Positions 18,180 through 27,113 are shown, counted from the first letter of the stretch. The stretch is DNA of 64,000 bases from Blautia wexlerae DSM 19850 (GCF_025148125.1 NZ_CP102267.1:509001-573000); one strand, 5' to 3'. The notes: a model not told the origin generated them from the letters alone. Numbers and translations are program-made.

Positions 18180-18554
18180 GTGTATTGTATTGCCATATTA
18201 ACTGATCAGGAACAGGAAGGACAGAACTGTGCGGAATACATCAGAAATTACTGTACAGAAAAGAAAGTTTTTCCATTGATTGAAATCTATCAGAATCAGG
18301 AACAGTTTTTTGGGCGGATACGAAAAACAGTACCGGCAGTGGTGTTTCTTGCATTGCCAGGTGTGTCCGGGCTGAATGCGGCAGAACATCTCCGTTCCCT
18401 GTATCCGAAATGTGGGATCATCTGGTGCAGTGATCTTGATTTTTCGCTTCATGCGTTCAGGATGCGGATAGAATATTTTTTTATGAAACCTGTGGAAGAG
18501 CAGAAAATAAAAGAAGGATTCTCCATCTGGTTTGAACGCAGAAATGTAATATGA
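18180..18554 (+). CDS. Degenerate receiver-domain protein lacking the phospho-acceptor Asp
   Basis: A 124-residue protein aligned over its whole length with the receiver half of the neighbouring LytTR regulators, but without a DNA-binding domain. The position of the phospho-acceptor Asp is Ala (VVFLALPG in place of VVFLDIYM), only one of the two acidic N-terminal residues remains, while the switch Lys (FMKP) is kept. It cannot be phosphorylated in the normal way; it may act as a phosphorylation-independent partner or be a decayed regulator. It starts at GTG 18180 after GGAGGG and is followed by the secreted-protein gene 26 bases later. Confidence 0.7.
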   Translation: MYCIAILTDQEQEGQNCAEYIRNYCTEKKVFPLIEIYQNQEQFFGRIRKTVPAVVFLALPGVSGLNAAEHLRSLYPKCGIIWCSDLDFSLHAFRMRIEYFFMKPVEEQKIKEGFSIWFERRNVI

Positions 18555-18580
18555 CAAAAACACTCAGGAGGAAAACAATT

Positions 18581-20647
18581 ATGAAGAAAAGAGCTTTAAT
18601 TCTTGCAATGATCGCTTTTATAGCAGCTACAACATCTGAACCGTCAATAAATATGGTATGTGCAGAGGAAACACAGGTAGAAGAAACACAGACAGAAGAA
18701 AATGCAGGTCAGACATCAGAACTGCCTATAAAGACACTTACACCGAAGGTTATCGACGAGAATCCTTATATGGCAGCAAGTGATTCCAATATTCATCATG
18801 ACTGCTATAATACAGATTCAACAGATGAGGTATTGCCTGTTGATATTTATTCTGAGATCAATGTTTCTTATGAAAAAGTTAATCCCAATGCTTCCCCGGC
18901 AGTCTTTTTTGATTCCTATGGACATTCTGTGGTTCCGCTTCTGGGTGGCCTGGCGATCCGTGATATTAATGCAGATGAGGCACAGACCTTGGGCTATTTT
19001 TCACCAAAACAGCATGACAATGGAAGCTATCTGATACAGAGTTCATATTCTTTTGTAGATGAGAGCAATCGCATTGTGTGTCCGACGAACGATAATCGGG
19101 TACTTATGCTTAAGGCTACAGATGAGGAGGGAAATGTACTTCCGGAATTTGAGAAAGTGCTGGATATCGATATTAAAGCGGCAGCAGAGGCTGCACTTGG
19201 AAAAACACTGGATCAGAATCTGTTATCTGTAGTTTTTGATTATGAGGGAAATCTCTGGTTTGCAACAGGAGGCTTCCGTATTTATCCCGACAGAAAACAG
19301 CAGGGAACCTTTGGCTATGTTTCACGTGCAGCTATCGATAAGATCCTGAATGGAGAAGATGTGGATCTGTCAGATGCAGTGTTTGTATATGAACTGGAAC
19401 CGGGAGAGGGTGCAGAGAATGGTATTGCGGCATCTAAGGAGGGTGCGGTCATTCTGACAAATCTGAAGTGTTATCTGCTCCAGGCGGATAATGGTGTGAA
19501 AAAAGTCTGGGAAACTTCCTATAAAAGTGTGGGTGCCAAGGAAAGCAAAGAAGGCGATGAGACGACAGGTGGCGGTCTTGCATGGGGAGGTGGATGTTCC
19601 CCGTCTCTGACCAAAGATCTGGTTATGTTTACAGATAATCAGGATCCGGTAAATCTTATTGCGGTGGATATGAAAACAGGAGAACAGGTTGCGAGTATGC
19701 CTGTTATAGATGAGCTTCCGGAAGGTACACAGGTGTCTGTGGAAAATTCTGCAATTGTATATGATGATGGAGAGGGAACAGTAAGCACGATCGTATGTAA
19801 CTGGTTTGGTGCAGGAAGTGCGAAGCTTGGAGAAGCAGATAATGATTCCTCAATACAAAGCTATGAGAATATTTATGATGTGGGCTGGCTGAGACAGGGC
19901 AATAAAATGATCGCGCCGGGTATAGAACGTGTAGATACAGTTAAGACGGAGGACGGATATGAGATGAAGAGTATCTGGTGCAGAAGTGATCTGTCTGACA
20001 CTTCCATGATGAAGCTGTCCACTGCAACAGGATATATTTACGGATATGTTCAGGATATGGAAACTGGTATGTGGCAGTATATCATGCTTGATTTTGAGAC
20101 AGGCGAGACTGCATTTACCATGGATATTTCTGACAAACCGGGATACAACAACATGGCTATCGGTATGTATGCGGGAAACAGCGGAAATGCGCTCTATTGT
20201 CCGACCGGCTATCTGGAACTTCTGAGACTGCAGGACAGGTTTGTATATCTGCCGGAAATGCCTTACCGCAAGGTGGATCTGGATCAGGCAATGCGCAATG
20301 TGTTAAGCCAGGAGAAATTTGCGGCAGACGGCGGACAGGGAGATGTGGAAGGATGGCTGAATACGATCACAATTGAGAACGTACATCCGAATACAACCGT
20401 TGCAATACGTATGAAAGGAATCTCAGGGGAAACAGGTTCTTTGAAGCTGTATGCATATGGTACAGACGGTACCTTGAAGGAAGTTCCGGAAGAGAAATGG
20501 CATATCCAGACAGAAGATGGTGAAACACCGGATCCATTATCCGAAGACGTACTGTATGAGGTACATATGACTGTGGAAGATAGTGGAGATTTTGATCTCA
20601 GTGAAACGGAAAAAGAGATTAAGATATCTGCTGTTCTGGGAATCTGA
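18581..20647 (+). CDS. Large secreted protein with beta-propeller-like repeats, function unknown
   Basis: A 688-residue exported protein. The signal peptide is residues 1 to about 29 (MKKRALILAMIAFIAA... ending VCA-EE), followed by a Glu/Thr-rich linker. The body shows repeated beta-strand blocks with W/G-rich turns (GNLWFATGG, GGGLAWGGGCSPS, GYIYGYVQDMETG) reminiscent of PQQ-like beta-propellers. The C-terminal 120 residues form a separate beta-rich domain. There is no LPXTG or membrane anchor, so it is released or held by other means. It starts at ATG 18581, nine bases after AGGAGG. It shares promoter site A with the degenerate receiver. The propeller fold is inference; the family is not recognised. 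Confidence 0.75.
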   Translation: MKKRALILAMIAFIAATTSEPSINMVCAEETQVEETQTEENAGQTSELPIKTLTPKVIDENPYMAASDSNIHHDCYNTDSTDEVLPVDIYSEINVSYEKVNPNASPAVFFDSYGHSVVPLLGGLAIRDINADEAQTLGYFSPKQHDNGSYLIQSSYSFVDESNRIVCPTNDNRVLMLKATDEEGNVLPEFEKVLDIDIKAAAEAALGKTLDQNLLSVVFDYEGNLWFATGGFRIYPDRKQQGTFGYVSRAAIDKILNGEDVDLSDAVFVYELEPGEGAENGIAASKEGAVILTNLKCYLLQADNGVKKVWETSYKSVGAKESKEGDETTGGGLAWGGGCSPSLTKDLVMFTDNQDPVNLIAVDMKTGEQVASMPVIDELPEGTQVSVENSAIVYDDGEGTVSTIVCNWFGAGSAKLGEADNDSSIQSYENIYDVGWLRQGNKMIAPGIERVDTVKTEDGYEMKSIWCRSDLSDTSMMKLSTATGYIYGYVQDMETGMWQYIMLDFETGETAFTMDISDKPGYNNMAIGMYAGNSGNALYCPTGYLELLRLQDRFVYLPEMPYRKVDLDQAMRNVLSQEKFAADGGQGDVEGWLNTITIENVHPNTTVAIRMKGISGETGSLKLYAYGTDGTLKEVPEEKWHIQTEDGETPDPLSEDVLYEVHMTVEDSGDFDLSETEKEIKISAVLGI

Positions 20648-20657
20648 AGGAAAACTG

Positions 20658-20726
20658 GTAAACAACCACCGGTTAAAACGGTGGTTGTTTACAGTCTGGA
20701 CGGCGGTCGATAAGACCGCCGTTTTC
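20658..20726 (+). terminator. Tandem terminator hairpins
   Basis: Two consecutive perfect stems: GTAAACAACCACC with GGTGGTTGTTTAC (20658-20692), and ACGGCGGTC with GACCGCCGT followed by TTTT (20700-20726). They close the secreted-protein operon and separate it from the convergent two-component genes. Confidence 0.85.
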
Positions 20727-20805
20727 TGCTGTTTGCATTTATAGCTGATTGACTGATAAAAGATAATTGCGAGAGATGAAATGATTTTTGAGCTGTTTGG
20801 AGAAA

Positions 20806-21519
20806 TTAAAACCATTTTGCAGCGTATTGCTGTAATTGTTCCTGGACATCCCGGTAGCTGTATTTGCTGACCGGGATTATTTCATGATTATTCAGTGTGA
20901 TTTCAAAACGTCGGATTGAACGGACAGCATACAGAGAAACAATGTAGCATCTGTGACATTGTACAAAGATATCTTTCGGCAGAATTTCACGGACTGCAGA
21001 AAGGGACTTATATATCTTCGTGACAGTACCATCCTGAAGGTGAATCTGCAGTTCTTTATTGATTATTTCAATATAGGTAATATCCCTGATATGAAAGGAT
21101 ACAGTTCTGGACGGAGTGTCGATTATAATGGATTTCGGGATCAGATGTCGGATTGCACGGGTTAGTGCTTCTGCAAGTTTTTGACGGCTGACCGGCTTAA
21201 GGATATAACCTACAGGTTCAGCAGAATATGCATCGAATACAAATTCCTTACTGCTGGAAATGAAGATAACGGGAATTTGGTTTTCAGTGTCACGGAGACA
21301 TTCTGCAAAGCTGATCCCATTGTTTTCACCCAGCATAATATCAAGAATCAGAATGTCACAGCTTTTGGGAGTATTCTGCAATGTATTTTTTAATTCTGAA
21401 ATAGAAGTATATTTTCGAATCTCGCAGGATTCTCCCATGGACGCTAAAATATCGATGATCATTTCTGATATCTGTGTTAAAAAAATCGGTTCATCATCAC
21501 AGATGACAATATGGTACAT
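20806..21519 (-). CDS. LytTR-family response regulator, system 2
   Basis: A 237-residue regulator with an intact receiver (acidic pair DD near 8-9, Asp in DILILDIMLGENNG, switch Lys in ILKPVS). It has a LytTR domain from about residue 135 (FVQCHRCYIVSLYAVRSI signature). It starts 8 bases after GGAGG at ATG 21517-21519 and ends close to the tandem terminators. It is upstream-coupled with the kinase at 21535. It is the second candidate to bind the 20-bp-period direct repeats in the 18-26 kb region; sequence alone cannot say which of the two regulators binds them. Confidence 0.93.
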   Translation of the reverse strand: MYHIVICDDEPIFLTQISEMIIDILASMGESCEIRKYTSISELKNTLQNTPKSCDILILDIMLGENNGISFAECLRDTENQIPVIFISSSKEFVFDAYSAEPVGYILKPVSRQKLAEALTRAIRHLIPKSIIIDTPSRTVSFHIRDITYIEIINKELQIHLQDGTVTKIYKSLSAVREILPKDIFVQCHRCYIVSLYAVRSIRRFEITLNNHEIIPVSKYSYRDVQEQLQQYAAKWF

Positions 21520-21534
21520 AGTGAAAGCCTCCTA

Positions 21535-22863
21535 TTAATCGTTATTTTCGTCAAGACAAAGCGTTGTTGTTACAGCAAAAAAGCCACCACGTACCTGTAC
21601 GTTCAGTATACCATTGTATTTTTCGGCGATTCCATTGATGATCTTAAGACCGTAACCGTGTTTGTCACTGTTCTTTTTACTGGATTTATATTTTCCATTC
21701 GTGATTCTCAGGTTATCCTCATTGCAGGAGTTTTCACATTTAATAAACAGAAAATTTCCCTTTGAATGGAGATTCAGCCGGATGATCCGTTGTTCTTCAG
21801 AAACCTTCTGACACCCTTCTACTGCATTTTCCAATATATTTGTCAACATTCGGCACAGATCAATATCTTCCATGTTGAGACTTCTGCCAATGACAATACT
21901 GTACTCCACTATGGCTTTATAACGGCTGGCACGTTCTGCAAATTCTGAAAGGATGGAATTGACCAGAGCATTGGCTGTGTAGGTGACAAAAGGAAGCTCT
22001 TCGGCTTCTTCAGTAAATTTCTGTGTATACTGTCTGGCACCTGCATAGTCCTCCTGATTAAGATAAGAGGACAGGGCATTCATATGATGCCGGATTTCAT
22101 GGTGTATTTCCAGGATATGTTCATTGTTTTCTGCCTGATTACGATAGCTTTCCAGCATGCGCTCGGAAATCCGCTGTTCTTCCTGTTTGCTGCGGATGTA
22201 TCCCATGACACTGAAGAATACGGCATACACCATGAAAGCAAATACTGCAAACAGTACAAACATAACATGGACAACTATATTATTGGAAAGATTTATTATG
22301 CTTGAGAACTGTGCAATGCTGGCAATCAGAATAAACAAAGCAGGGAGGGAGCAGAGAATCTTCCAGATCCGTGATTCCAGATCTGCATTGATCATAGTAC
22401 GGATTCGCTCCATCAGCATGAGAAATGGTTTCGCAAGAACTAGATTTATGATAAGTGTGAGAGCCAGTGCAAAGGGCGGATACATAAAATAATCGGATGG
22501 AAACCGGAAAGTACGGTGCAAAAAGGTAACGGTGCTTGTAACAAAGAATCCGTAGCTCATTACAACAAAAAATACAAATAGTTTTTCTGCTGCTTTCGCC
22601 TGGATGCTAAAGCAGTAAAATATTCCGAACAGTAGCAGGGCAATATAAAAGATAACATTCCAGATCAGCTCTCTGTAATCACCGCCGATGTTGAACTGTG
22701 CGATAAGAGAAAACGGAATGACCATTACAATAAAAATGGACAGTGCCATGAGCATTGTCTTTTTTGTGCTTAGGCGGAAACGATCCCGGAATGGATACAA
22801 ACAGAAAAATGCATAAGGAAAAATCTGAAGAGAAAATCCGCAGAAATAACGCAATGCTATCAT
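21535..22863 (-). CDS. GHKL-type sensor histidine kinase, system 2
   Basis: A 442-residue kinase with about six or seven membrane helices (to residue 225), then a helical linker rich in Glu/Gln. The H-box is EIHHEIRHHMNALSSYL (phospho-acceptor His near residue 256). The N-box is NILENAVEG and the G-box is HGYGLKII. It is the AgrC-like class again. It precedes its LytTR regulator by 15 bases on the same strand. The start is ATG 22861-22863 with GGAGG five bases upstream. The signal is unknown. Confidence 0.92.
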   Translation of the reverse strand: MIALRYFCGFSLQIFPYAFFCLYPFRDRFRLSTKKTMLMALSIFIVMVIPFSLIAQFNIGGDYRELIWNVIFYIALLLFGIFYCFSIQAKAAEKLFVFFVVMSYGFFVTSTVTFLHRTFRFPSDYFMYPPFALALTLIINLVLAKPFLMLMERIRTMINADLESRIWKILCSLPALFILIASIAQFSSIINLSNNIVVHVMFVLFAVFAFMVYAVFFSVMGYIRSKQEEQRISERMLESYRNQAENNEHILEIHHEIRHHMNALSSYLNQEDYAGARQYTQKFTEEAEELPFVTYTANALVNSILSEFAERASRYKAIVEYSIVIGRSLNMEDIDLCRMLTNILENAVEGCQKVSEEQRIIRLNLHSKGNFLFIKCENSCNEDNLRITNGKYKSSKKNSDKHGYGLKIINGIAEKYNGILNVQVRGGFFAVTTTLCLDENND

Positions 22864-22959
22864 AAAACCCTCCTGTCATAAAGATAGATAATGGCCAGGT
22901 TACTTATTAAAAATAAGTATACCATTGGCAGAGGGCAAAATCAAATCATATGAAGGTCT

Positions 22960-23023
22960 TTTCACACCATATTTTGACTATTCACGCAAAAATATAGACA
23001 GAGAAGTCAAATTCAAATAACAT
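22960..23023 (+). promoter_or_regulatory. Promoter with paired direct-repeat operator (site B)
   Basis: TTTCACACCA (22960-22969) and ATTCACGCAA (22980-22989) are spaced exactly 20 bp. They are followed by TAGACA (22995-23000), a 17-bp spacer and TAACAT (23018-23023). The arrangement and the distance from repeat to -35 match sites A and C. It serves the secreted protein at 23143; the remaining 120 bases to the start codon hold nothing recognised. Confidence 0.55.
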
Positions 23024-23142
23024 AAATAATATAGATTCAGAAAACTGTCAAAATGAGGAGAGCTTTTGATACGGTATATATGCCCGAAAGTTTGCTTTAC
23101 TGGCATCGTAAAGGAAAAAATATAAGAAAAGGAGACTAAAAA

Positions 23143-24090
23143 ATGAAGAAAAGAATGATTATTGTGACGGCACTGATTATGGGAACTCTGGGAGCAGGAT
23201 GTGTGAGTGTTCAGGCATCGGATACGTTACCTGAACTGACAAAAGACAATGCACTGGAACAGATGATGAAAGCAGGAGAAACAGACAGTCTTGTAAGCAA
23301 TCATAAAAGCTATGAAGCTACCTGTGAATATATACTGCAGAATACAAAGGTATATGACTATGAAGATTCTGAAGTGATGTATGTAGATATGTATGGTACT
23401 ACCCAGATGCTCTATAAAGATGGCGAATTAAAATACGGAAAAGAAGGAGACGAGTACCTCTCCTGTCTGTATATTGATGAAGCAGATGGAAATGCAGATG
23501 ATCTTATAAGCTTTTACACAGATGAAACCATAGAGGAAGAAGTGACGGATATGAAGGAAGATGGTGATACGATCATTATACAGACAAAGGTACCTGAAGA
23601 ACTTACTCAGAGCGCATTGAATTCTCAGGGAGATGGAGAATCCTACACAGAGGGAGACTGGATTTCTATGGAATATGTGGTTGCTTCGGATGATTACAGA
23701 CCATTGAAACATACTCAGATTCTGAATCATAAGGACGGCACTTCAGAAGAAGCTTCGAAGATGGAATTCTCCTACGGCGTGGACAGATCTGAGGATGTAG
23801 CAGATCTCTGCGAAAAGTACGAGGAAGCAGAAAAAGCAGAAGGTGATGTACGTAATGTAACAGTTACTGCAGCTCCTGGCACAGAGCTGGAAAAGGATTA
23901 TGCAATCACTGTTCCTGCAGATAATCACGTATGGATCATGCTTCATGATGATAGTTCTTATTACGTTTTGTATACAGATAAGGAATGTAAAGAATTGCAT
24001 GAGCCAGAGGAAAATGTGAAAGGAGACACACATCTTTATGCAGAGATTAGGTCTTATGAGGATTATGAAGAGACAGAGGATGAAGTATGA
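23143..24090 (+). CDS. Secreted or lipid-anchored acidic protein, function unknown
   Basis: A 315-residue exported protein with an N-terminal signal (MKKRMIIVTALIMGTLGAG-C). The Cys at residue 20 could be a lipoprotein site, although the -3 residue is Gly; a conventional cut after VQA near residue 26 is the alternative. The mature part is strongly acidic, beta-rich (YVDMYGTTQMLYKDGELKYG) and resembles the two-lobed beta folds of outer-surface carrier lipoproteins. A small separate C-terminal beta domain begins near residue 240 (VTVTAAPGTELEKDYAI). Single gene under promoter site B. The family is not recognised. It starts at ATG 23143 after AAAAGGAG. Confidence 0.75.
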   Translation: MKKRMIIVTALIMGTLGAGCVSVQASDTLPELTKDNALEQMMKAGETDSLVSNHKSYEATCEYILQNTKVYDYEDSEVMYVDMYGTTQMLYKDGELKYGKEGDEYLSCLYIDEADGNADDLISFYTDETIEEEVTDMKEDGDTIIIQTKVPEELTQSALNSQGDGESYTEGDWISMEYVVASDDYRPLKHTQILNHKDGTSEEASKMEFSYGVDRSEDVADLCEKYEEAEKAEGDVRNVTVTAAPGTELEKDYAITVPADNHVWIMLHDDSSYYVLYTDKECKELHEPEENVKGDTHLYAEIRSYEDYEETEDEV

Positions 24091-24119
24091 GGAGTTTGAG
24101 AGTATTTATCCGGTAACAA

Positions 24120-24197
24120 TATATCACAAAACAATACCATGGATTTACAATTCGTGTCATTTTCTGTCGTTTCGTGACAGAATTATTGAAAAAATTT
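24120..24197 (+). promoter_or_regulatory. Duplicated operator/promoter block (copy of site A)
   Basis: 77 of 78 bases equal 18041-18118, including both direct repeats (24150-24159 and 24170-24179) and the TTGAAA -35 box at 24186. The copy then jumps to sequence resembling 18519-18583 (the end of the degenerate receiver gene and its ribosome site), so the original TATAAT is missing and the base run at the expected -10 position (24208) is not promoter-like. Confidence 0.8.
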
Positions 24198-24262
24198 AGG
24201 TCTTTCCATCTGGCTTGAATGTAAAAAAATAAGATGAGAACGACATTCAGGAGGAAAGCAAC

Positions 24263-25714
24263 ATGAAGACAATCATAAAGTATGAACTGGTCATAAATGA
24301 AGCACTTAGATCCGCACTCAATTACAATACACCTGACGAGCAGATTAATGAATTTATCCGCTTTTTCGGCAGACATATCGGTTCTGACAGAATATATATT
24401 TTCGAAGATTGTAAAGAAAGACATTGCACAGACAATACGTATGAATGGTGTGCACAGGGAGTAATTCCTGAGATAGACAGATTGCAGAATGTCGATATGG
24501 ACGTAATAAAGTGGTGGTATGATACGTTTTCCAAAGGCGAAAGTATCATTATCACTGATATAGAAGATATCAAAGAAGAACATCGCGCATCGTATGATAT
24601 GTTAAAAGCGCAGAATGTGAGAAATGTGGTGGTATGTCCTTTGCGTTATAAAGATGAGATAAGTGGTTTTTTCGGTGTGGATAATCCTCCAAAGAGTGAT
24701 TACAGGGGACTTACTACTTTTCTGGATATGATAGGAACGCTTCTTATCTCATTTCTGAAATTGCGTAATTCGTTTATAAAGTCAAATAAAGAGGCAAAGC
24801 TCAGCAGTTATTCGTCGCTTTCCAAAATCTATGCATCTATGTATTTGGTTGATGTGCAGACAAAAAGATATCATATTATAAAAATGACAGATCAGATTGC
24901 GGAATATTTGGGAAAAGATTTTAAAATGGGAGAATATGAAATCAGAGATGATTTTTGCGGACATATCAAGAATATCGCTGAGAAAATGTGTACGGAATCA
25001 CAACTTCAGGAATCACTGGAGTTTGTAGATATCAGTACGCTGGAAGAACGGCTTCTTGGAGAAAACAGCATAACACATGAATTTACAGATAAAATATCAG
25101 GCTGGAACCGAAGCAGATTTATTCCTGTAGACTACGATGAAGATGGAAAACTTCTGCATGTACTTTTCTGTATTGAGTGTATAGAAGAAGAAAAAAAGCG
25201 TGAGAACAGGCTGATTTATCTGGCGCAGACAGATCTTATGACAGGATTATGTAATCGTGGAAGCGGAGAAAAAAAGATTACTGAATTTTTAAAGGAAAAA
25301 ACAGGAGGATTGCTTTGCCTGATCGACTGTGACAAATTTAAATCCATCAATGACAATTACGGACACTCTGTAGGAGATAAGGTGATCATAGCCATTGCGG
25401 AGAAACTACAGAAAACATGTCGTGACAGCGATGTGGTTTTGCGCCTCGGAGGTGATGAGTTCGCCATGTTTATACCGGGAATGCTGGAACAAAGGGTAGC
25501 AGAGAAATTTTTTGAGAGATTTTTTGAAAATATCCGACAGATAGATATCATAGAGATGCAGGGGAAGAACATAGAAATAAGTCTGGGTGCGTGTTTTTAT
25601 GATGGATATGAAGAGGTTTCTTTTGATCAGTTATACAGAAAGGCTGACAGGGCAATGTATCAGAGCAAAAAGCAGAAGGGCTGCAGTGCTGTAATCTACG
25701 GGGAGGAGATGTGA
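24263..25714 (+). CDS. GAF-domain diguanylate cyclase (GGDEF)
   Basis: A 483-residue cytoplasmic protein. The N-terminal part (about 10-165) resembles a GAF sensor domain, the middle (about 180-310) a PAS-like or helical linker, and residues about 325-483 are a GGDEF domain. GGDEF is intact at residues 396-400, preceded by the inhibitory I-site RDSD (387-390), so it should make c-di-GMP and be product-inhibited. No EAL or HD-GYP domain is attached. It lies under the duplicated operator at 24120 and just before the surface-polysaccharide operon, which suggests a link between c-di-GMP and surface carbohydrate. It starts at ATG 24263 after AGGAGG. Confidence 0.92.
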   Translation: MKTIIKYELVINEALRSALNYNTPDEQINEFIRFFGRHIGSDRIYIFEDCKERHCTDNTYEWCAQGVIPEIDRLQNVDMDVIKWWYDTFSKGESIIITDIEDIKEEHRASYDMLKAQNVRNVVVCPLRYKDEISGFFGVDNPPKSDYRGLTTFLDMIGTLLISFLKLRNSFIKSNKEAKLSSYSSLSKIYASMYLVDVQTKRYHIIKMTDQIAEYLGKDFKMGEYEIRDDFCGHIKNIAEKMCTESQLQESLEFVDISTLEERLLGENSITHEFTDKISGWNRSRFIPVDYDEDGKLLHVLFCIECIEEEKKRENRLIYLAQTDLMTGLCNRGSGEKKITEFLKEKTGGLLCLIDCDKFKSINDNYGHSVGDKVIIAIAEKLQKTCRDSDVVLRLGGDEFAMFIPGMLEQRVAEKFFERFFENIRQIDIIEMQGKNIEISLGACFYDGYEEVSFDQLYRKADRAMYQSKKQKGCSAVIYGEEM

Positions 25715-25775
25715 AAAATTTCTGAGAGACTTCGATGTAGAGTTACGTAGCGAGGCGAGACAAAAGGAGGGGTCT

Positions 25776-25970
25776 ATGAAAGAAAAGAAAGTAATTGATT
25801 ACACCAGAACCTATCGAAGAATTGAGGCAGATAAAAAGAAATGTATTCTGTATATTGTCATACTGCTCCTGCTTGGTTTTCTGCTTATGTGGACTCAGAT
25901 CGATGATCTGACCAGATGGATTCTTTTTTATAAGCGTACCCCGAAAGAGAACAAGTGTCAATCGCTATAA
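25776..25970 (+). CDS. Small single-pass membrane protein
   Basis: A 64-residue protein with a charged N-terminus (about 25 residues rich in Lys/Arg/Asp), one hydrophobic helix (about 26-42) and a basic tail. It has a good ribosome site (AAAAGGAGGGG, three bases before the ATG) and follows the diguanylate cyclase by about 60 bases, so it is probably co-transcribed. No family recognised; the topology (N-in) suits a small regulator or scaffold at the membrane. Confidence 0.55.
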   Translation: MKEKKVIDYTRTYRRIEADKKKCILYIVILLLLGFLLMWTQIDDLTRWILFYKRTPKENKCQSL

Positions 25971-25975
25971 TGTCC

Positions 25976-26040
25976 ATTCGCGCAGAAAAATGTCCACTCG
26001 CGCAAATTCTATTGATTTTGGGAAAGCTACTTTCGATGAT
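25976..26040 (+). promoter_or_regulatory. Promoter with paired direct-repeat operator (site C) of the surface operon
   Basis: ATTCGCGCAG (25976-25985) and ACTCGCGCAA (25996-26005) lie within a longer repeat (TGTCCAYTCGCGCA) with an exact 20-bp period. They are followed by TTGATT (26012-26017), a 17-bp spacer and a weak -10 GATGAT (26035-26040). A leader of about 185 bases runs to the first operon gene. Confidence 0.6.
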
Positions 26041-26082
26041 AATATATAAGAAAATATCTCAAAAGGGAAAGGAAATTTGTCA

Positions 26083-26154
26083 ATGCAGAAAGTTCTGAAA
26101 GCAAAAGTCAGCTTGATTTTGAGCATTGTTTTGGTATTGGTCTCTATCTGGTAG
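26083..26154 (+). CDS. 23-residue leader peptide or truncated membrane anchor
   Basis: A short frame with a GGGAAAGGA ribosome site about eight bases before its ATG encodes a basic start followed by a hydrophobic helix (LILSIVLVLVSIW) and stops at TAG. It sits in the untranslated leader of the surface operon. It may be a small membrane peptide, a translated leader or the relic of a longer membrane protein. Confidence 0.35.
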   Translation: MQKVLKAKVSLILSIVLVLVSIW

Positions 26155-26225
26155 ACGATTGTAGCGAAATCAAGCCTTCTATAGGTAAAAATGATTCGTG
26201 AATAATGTAGGGAGGATGCGATAGA

Positions 26226-27113
26226 GTGAAACAAAACAAGAGAAGAACGGCTACTGTAGTATATATTTTTATATTTATGTTGACAGTATCCGGCTGTGTC
26301 AGAAAAGGAAAAGAACAGGACAAGGTATATCAGGAAACAGGAATGTTCGAGTGGTCAGAGGAAGCTGTTTGTGAACCGGAGGAGGCACTTTACCTTGCAA
26401 AAGAGCTTGGAATTACCAAGTGGTATCAGGAGACAAATGGAATGACAGAAGTGGAGGCTACAGGAAAATTTGTAAAAGCCTTACACAATAGGAAGATAGA
26501 AGTGTATGCACTCCTTGGCGCTGTAGAATGGGGATATGAAGAGGATGGAGCAACGCTGTTGGCACATCTGGAAAAAATCGTTCAGTATAATGTACAATCT
26601 TCAGAAAAAGAGAAGTTTGACGGAGTTATGTTGGATATAGAACCGTATATATCGGATTCCTGGAAAGAGAATCCGGAAGAGTATATGGACAGATATATAA
26701 GCTGTATGAAAAAAGGATATAAATTCACTCAAAAAAATCATCTCCGTACAGCGATTTGTATACCACGGCATTATGACAATCAGGGATTGACGTCAGGGCT
26801 TGAAGAACTAATAAAAGAGACTTGTGATGAAGTAGCGGTTATGAATTATAGCTGCGGTAATGAAATCGAGGCAATCAGAACAGAGGCTGCGCTTTCTGAA
26901 AAATACGGAAAGGAGTTACATTGCATATTGGAGTTTCAGGAGGTTGGAAAGCATGGTCTTACAGAAAATAAAACTTATCGGAATAAGGGAATCGACAATG
27001 CGAAAGAGACTTGGGAGAAACTTCAGAAGGAATATAAAAATATAAATGTGACCAGAGATTATCATTGGAGCAGACCCGTAAGAGAGATGTTGGAGGAAAA
27101 GAATGCAGATTAA
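26226..27113 (+). CDS. Lipoprotein with GH18-like TIM-barrel domain
   Basis: A 295-residue exported protein. The signal peptide ends in a lipobox LTVSGC, so Cys is lipid-modified and the protein is held on the outer face of the membrane. The mature part resembles a glycoside-hydrolase-18-type barrel: FDGVMLDIEPY corresponds to the DGxDxDxE catalytic strand, and EVAVMNYS to the later conserved strand. It may bind or trim a surface glycan rather than chitin. It starts at GTG 26226 about ten bases after GGGAGG. First gene of the surface operon, and it overlaps the next gene by 11 bases. Confidence 0.65.
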   Translation: MKQNKRRTATVVYIFIFMLTVSGCVRKGKEQDKVYQETGMFEWSEEAVCEPEEALYLAKELGITKWYQETNGMTEVEATGKFVKALHNRKIEVYALLGAVEWGYEEDGATLLAHLEKIVQYNVQSSEKEKFDGVMLDIEPYISDSWKENPEEYMDRYISCMKKGYKFTQKNHLRTAICIPRHYDNQGLTSGLEELIKETCDEVAVMNYSCGNEIEAIRTEAALSEKYGKELHCILEFQEVGKHGLTENKTYRNKGIDNAKETWEKLQKEYKNINVTRDYHWSRPVREMLEEKNAD

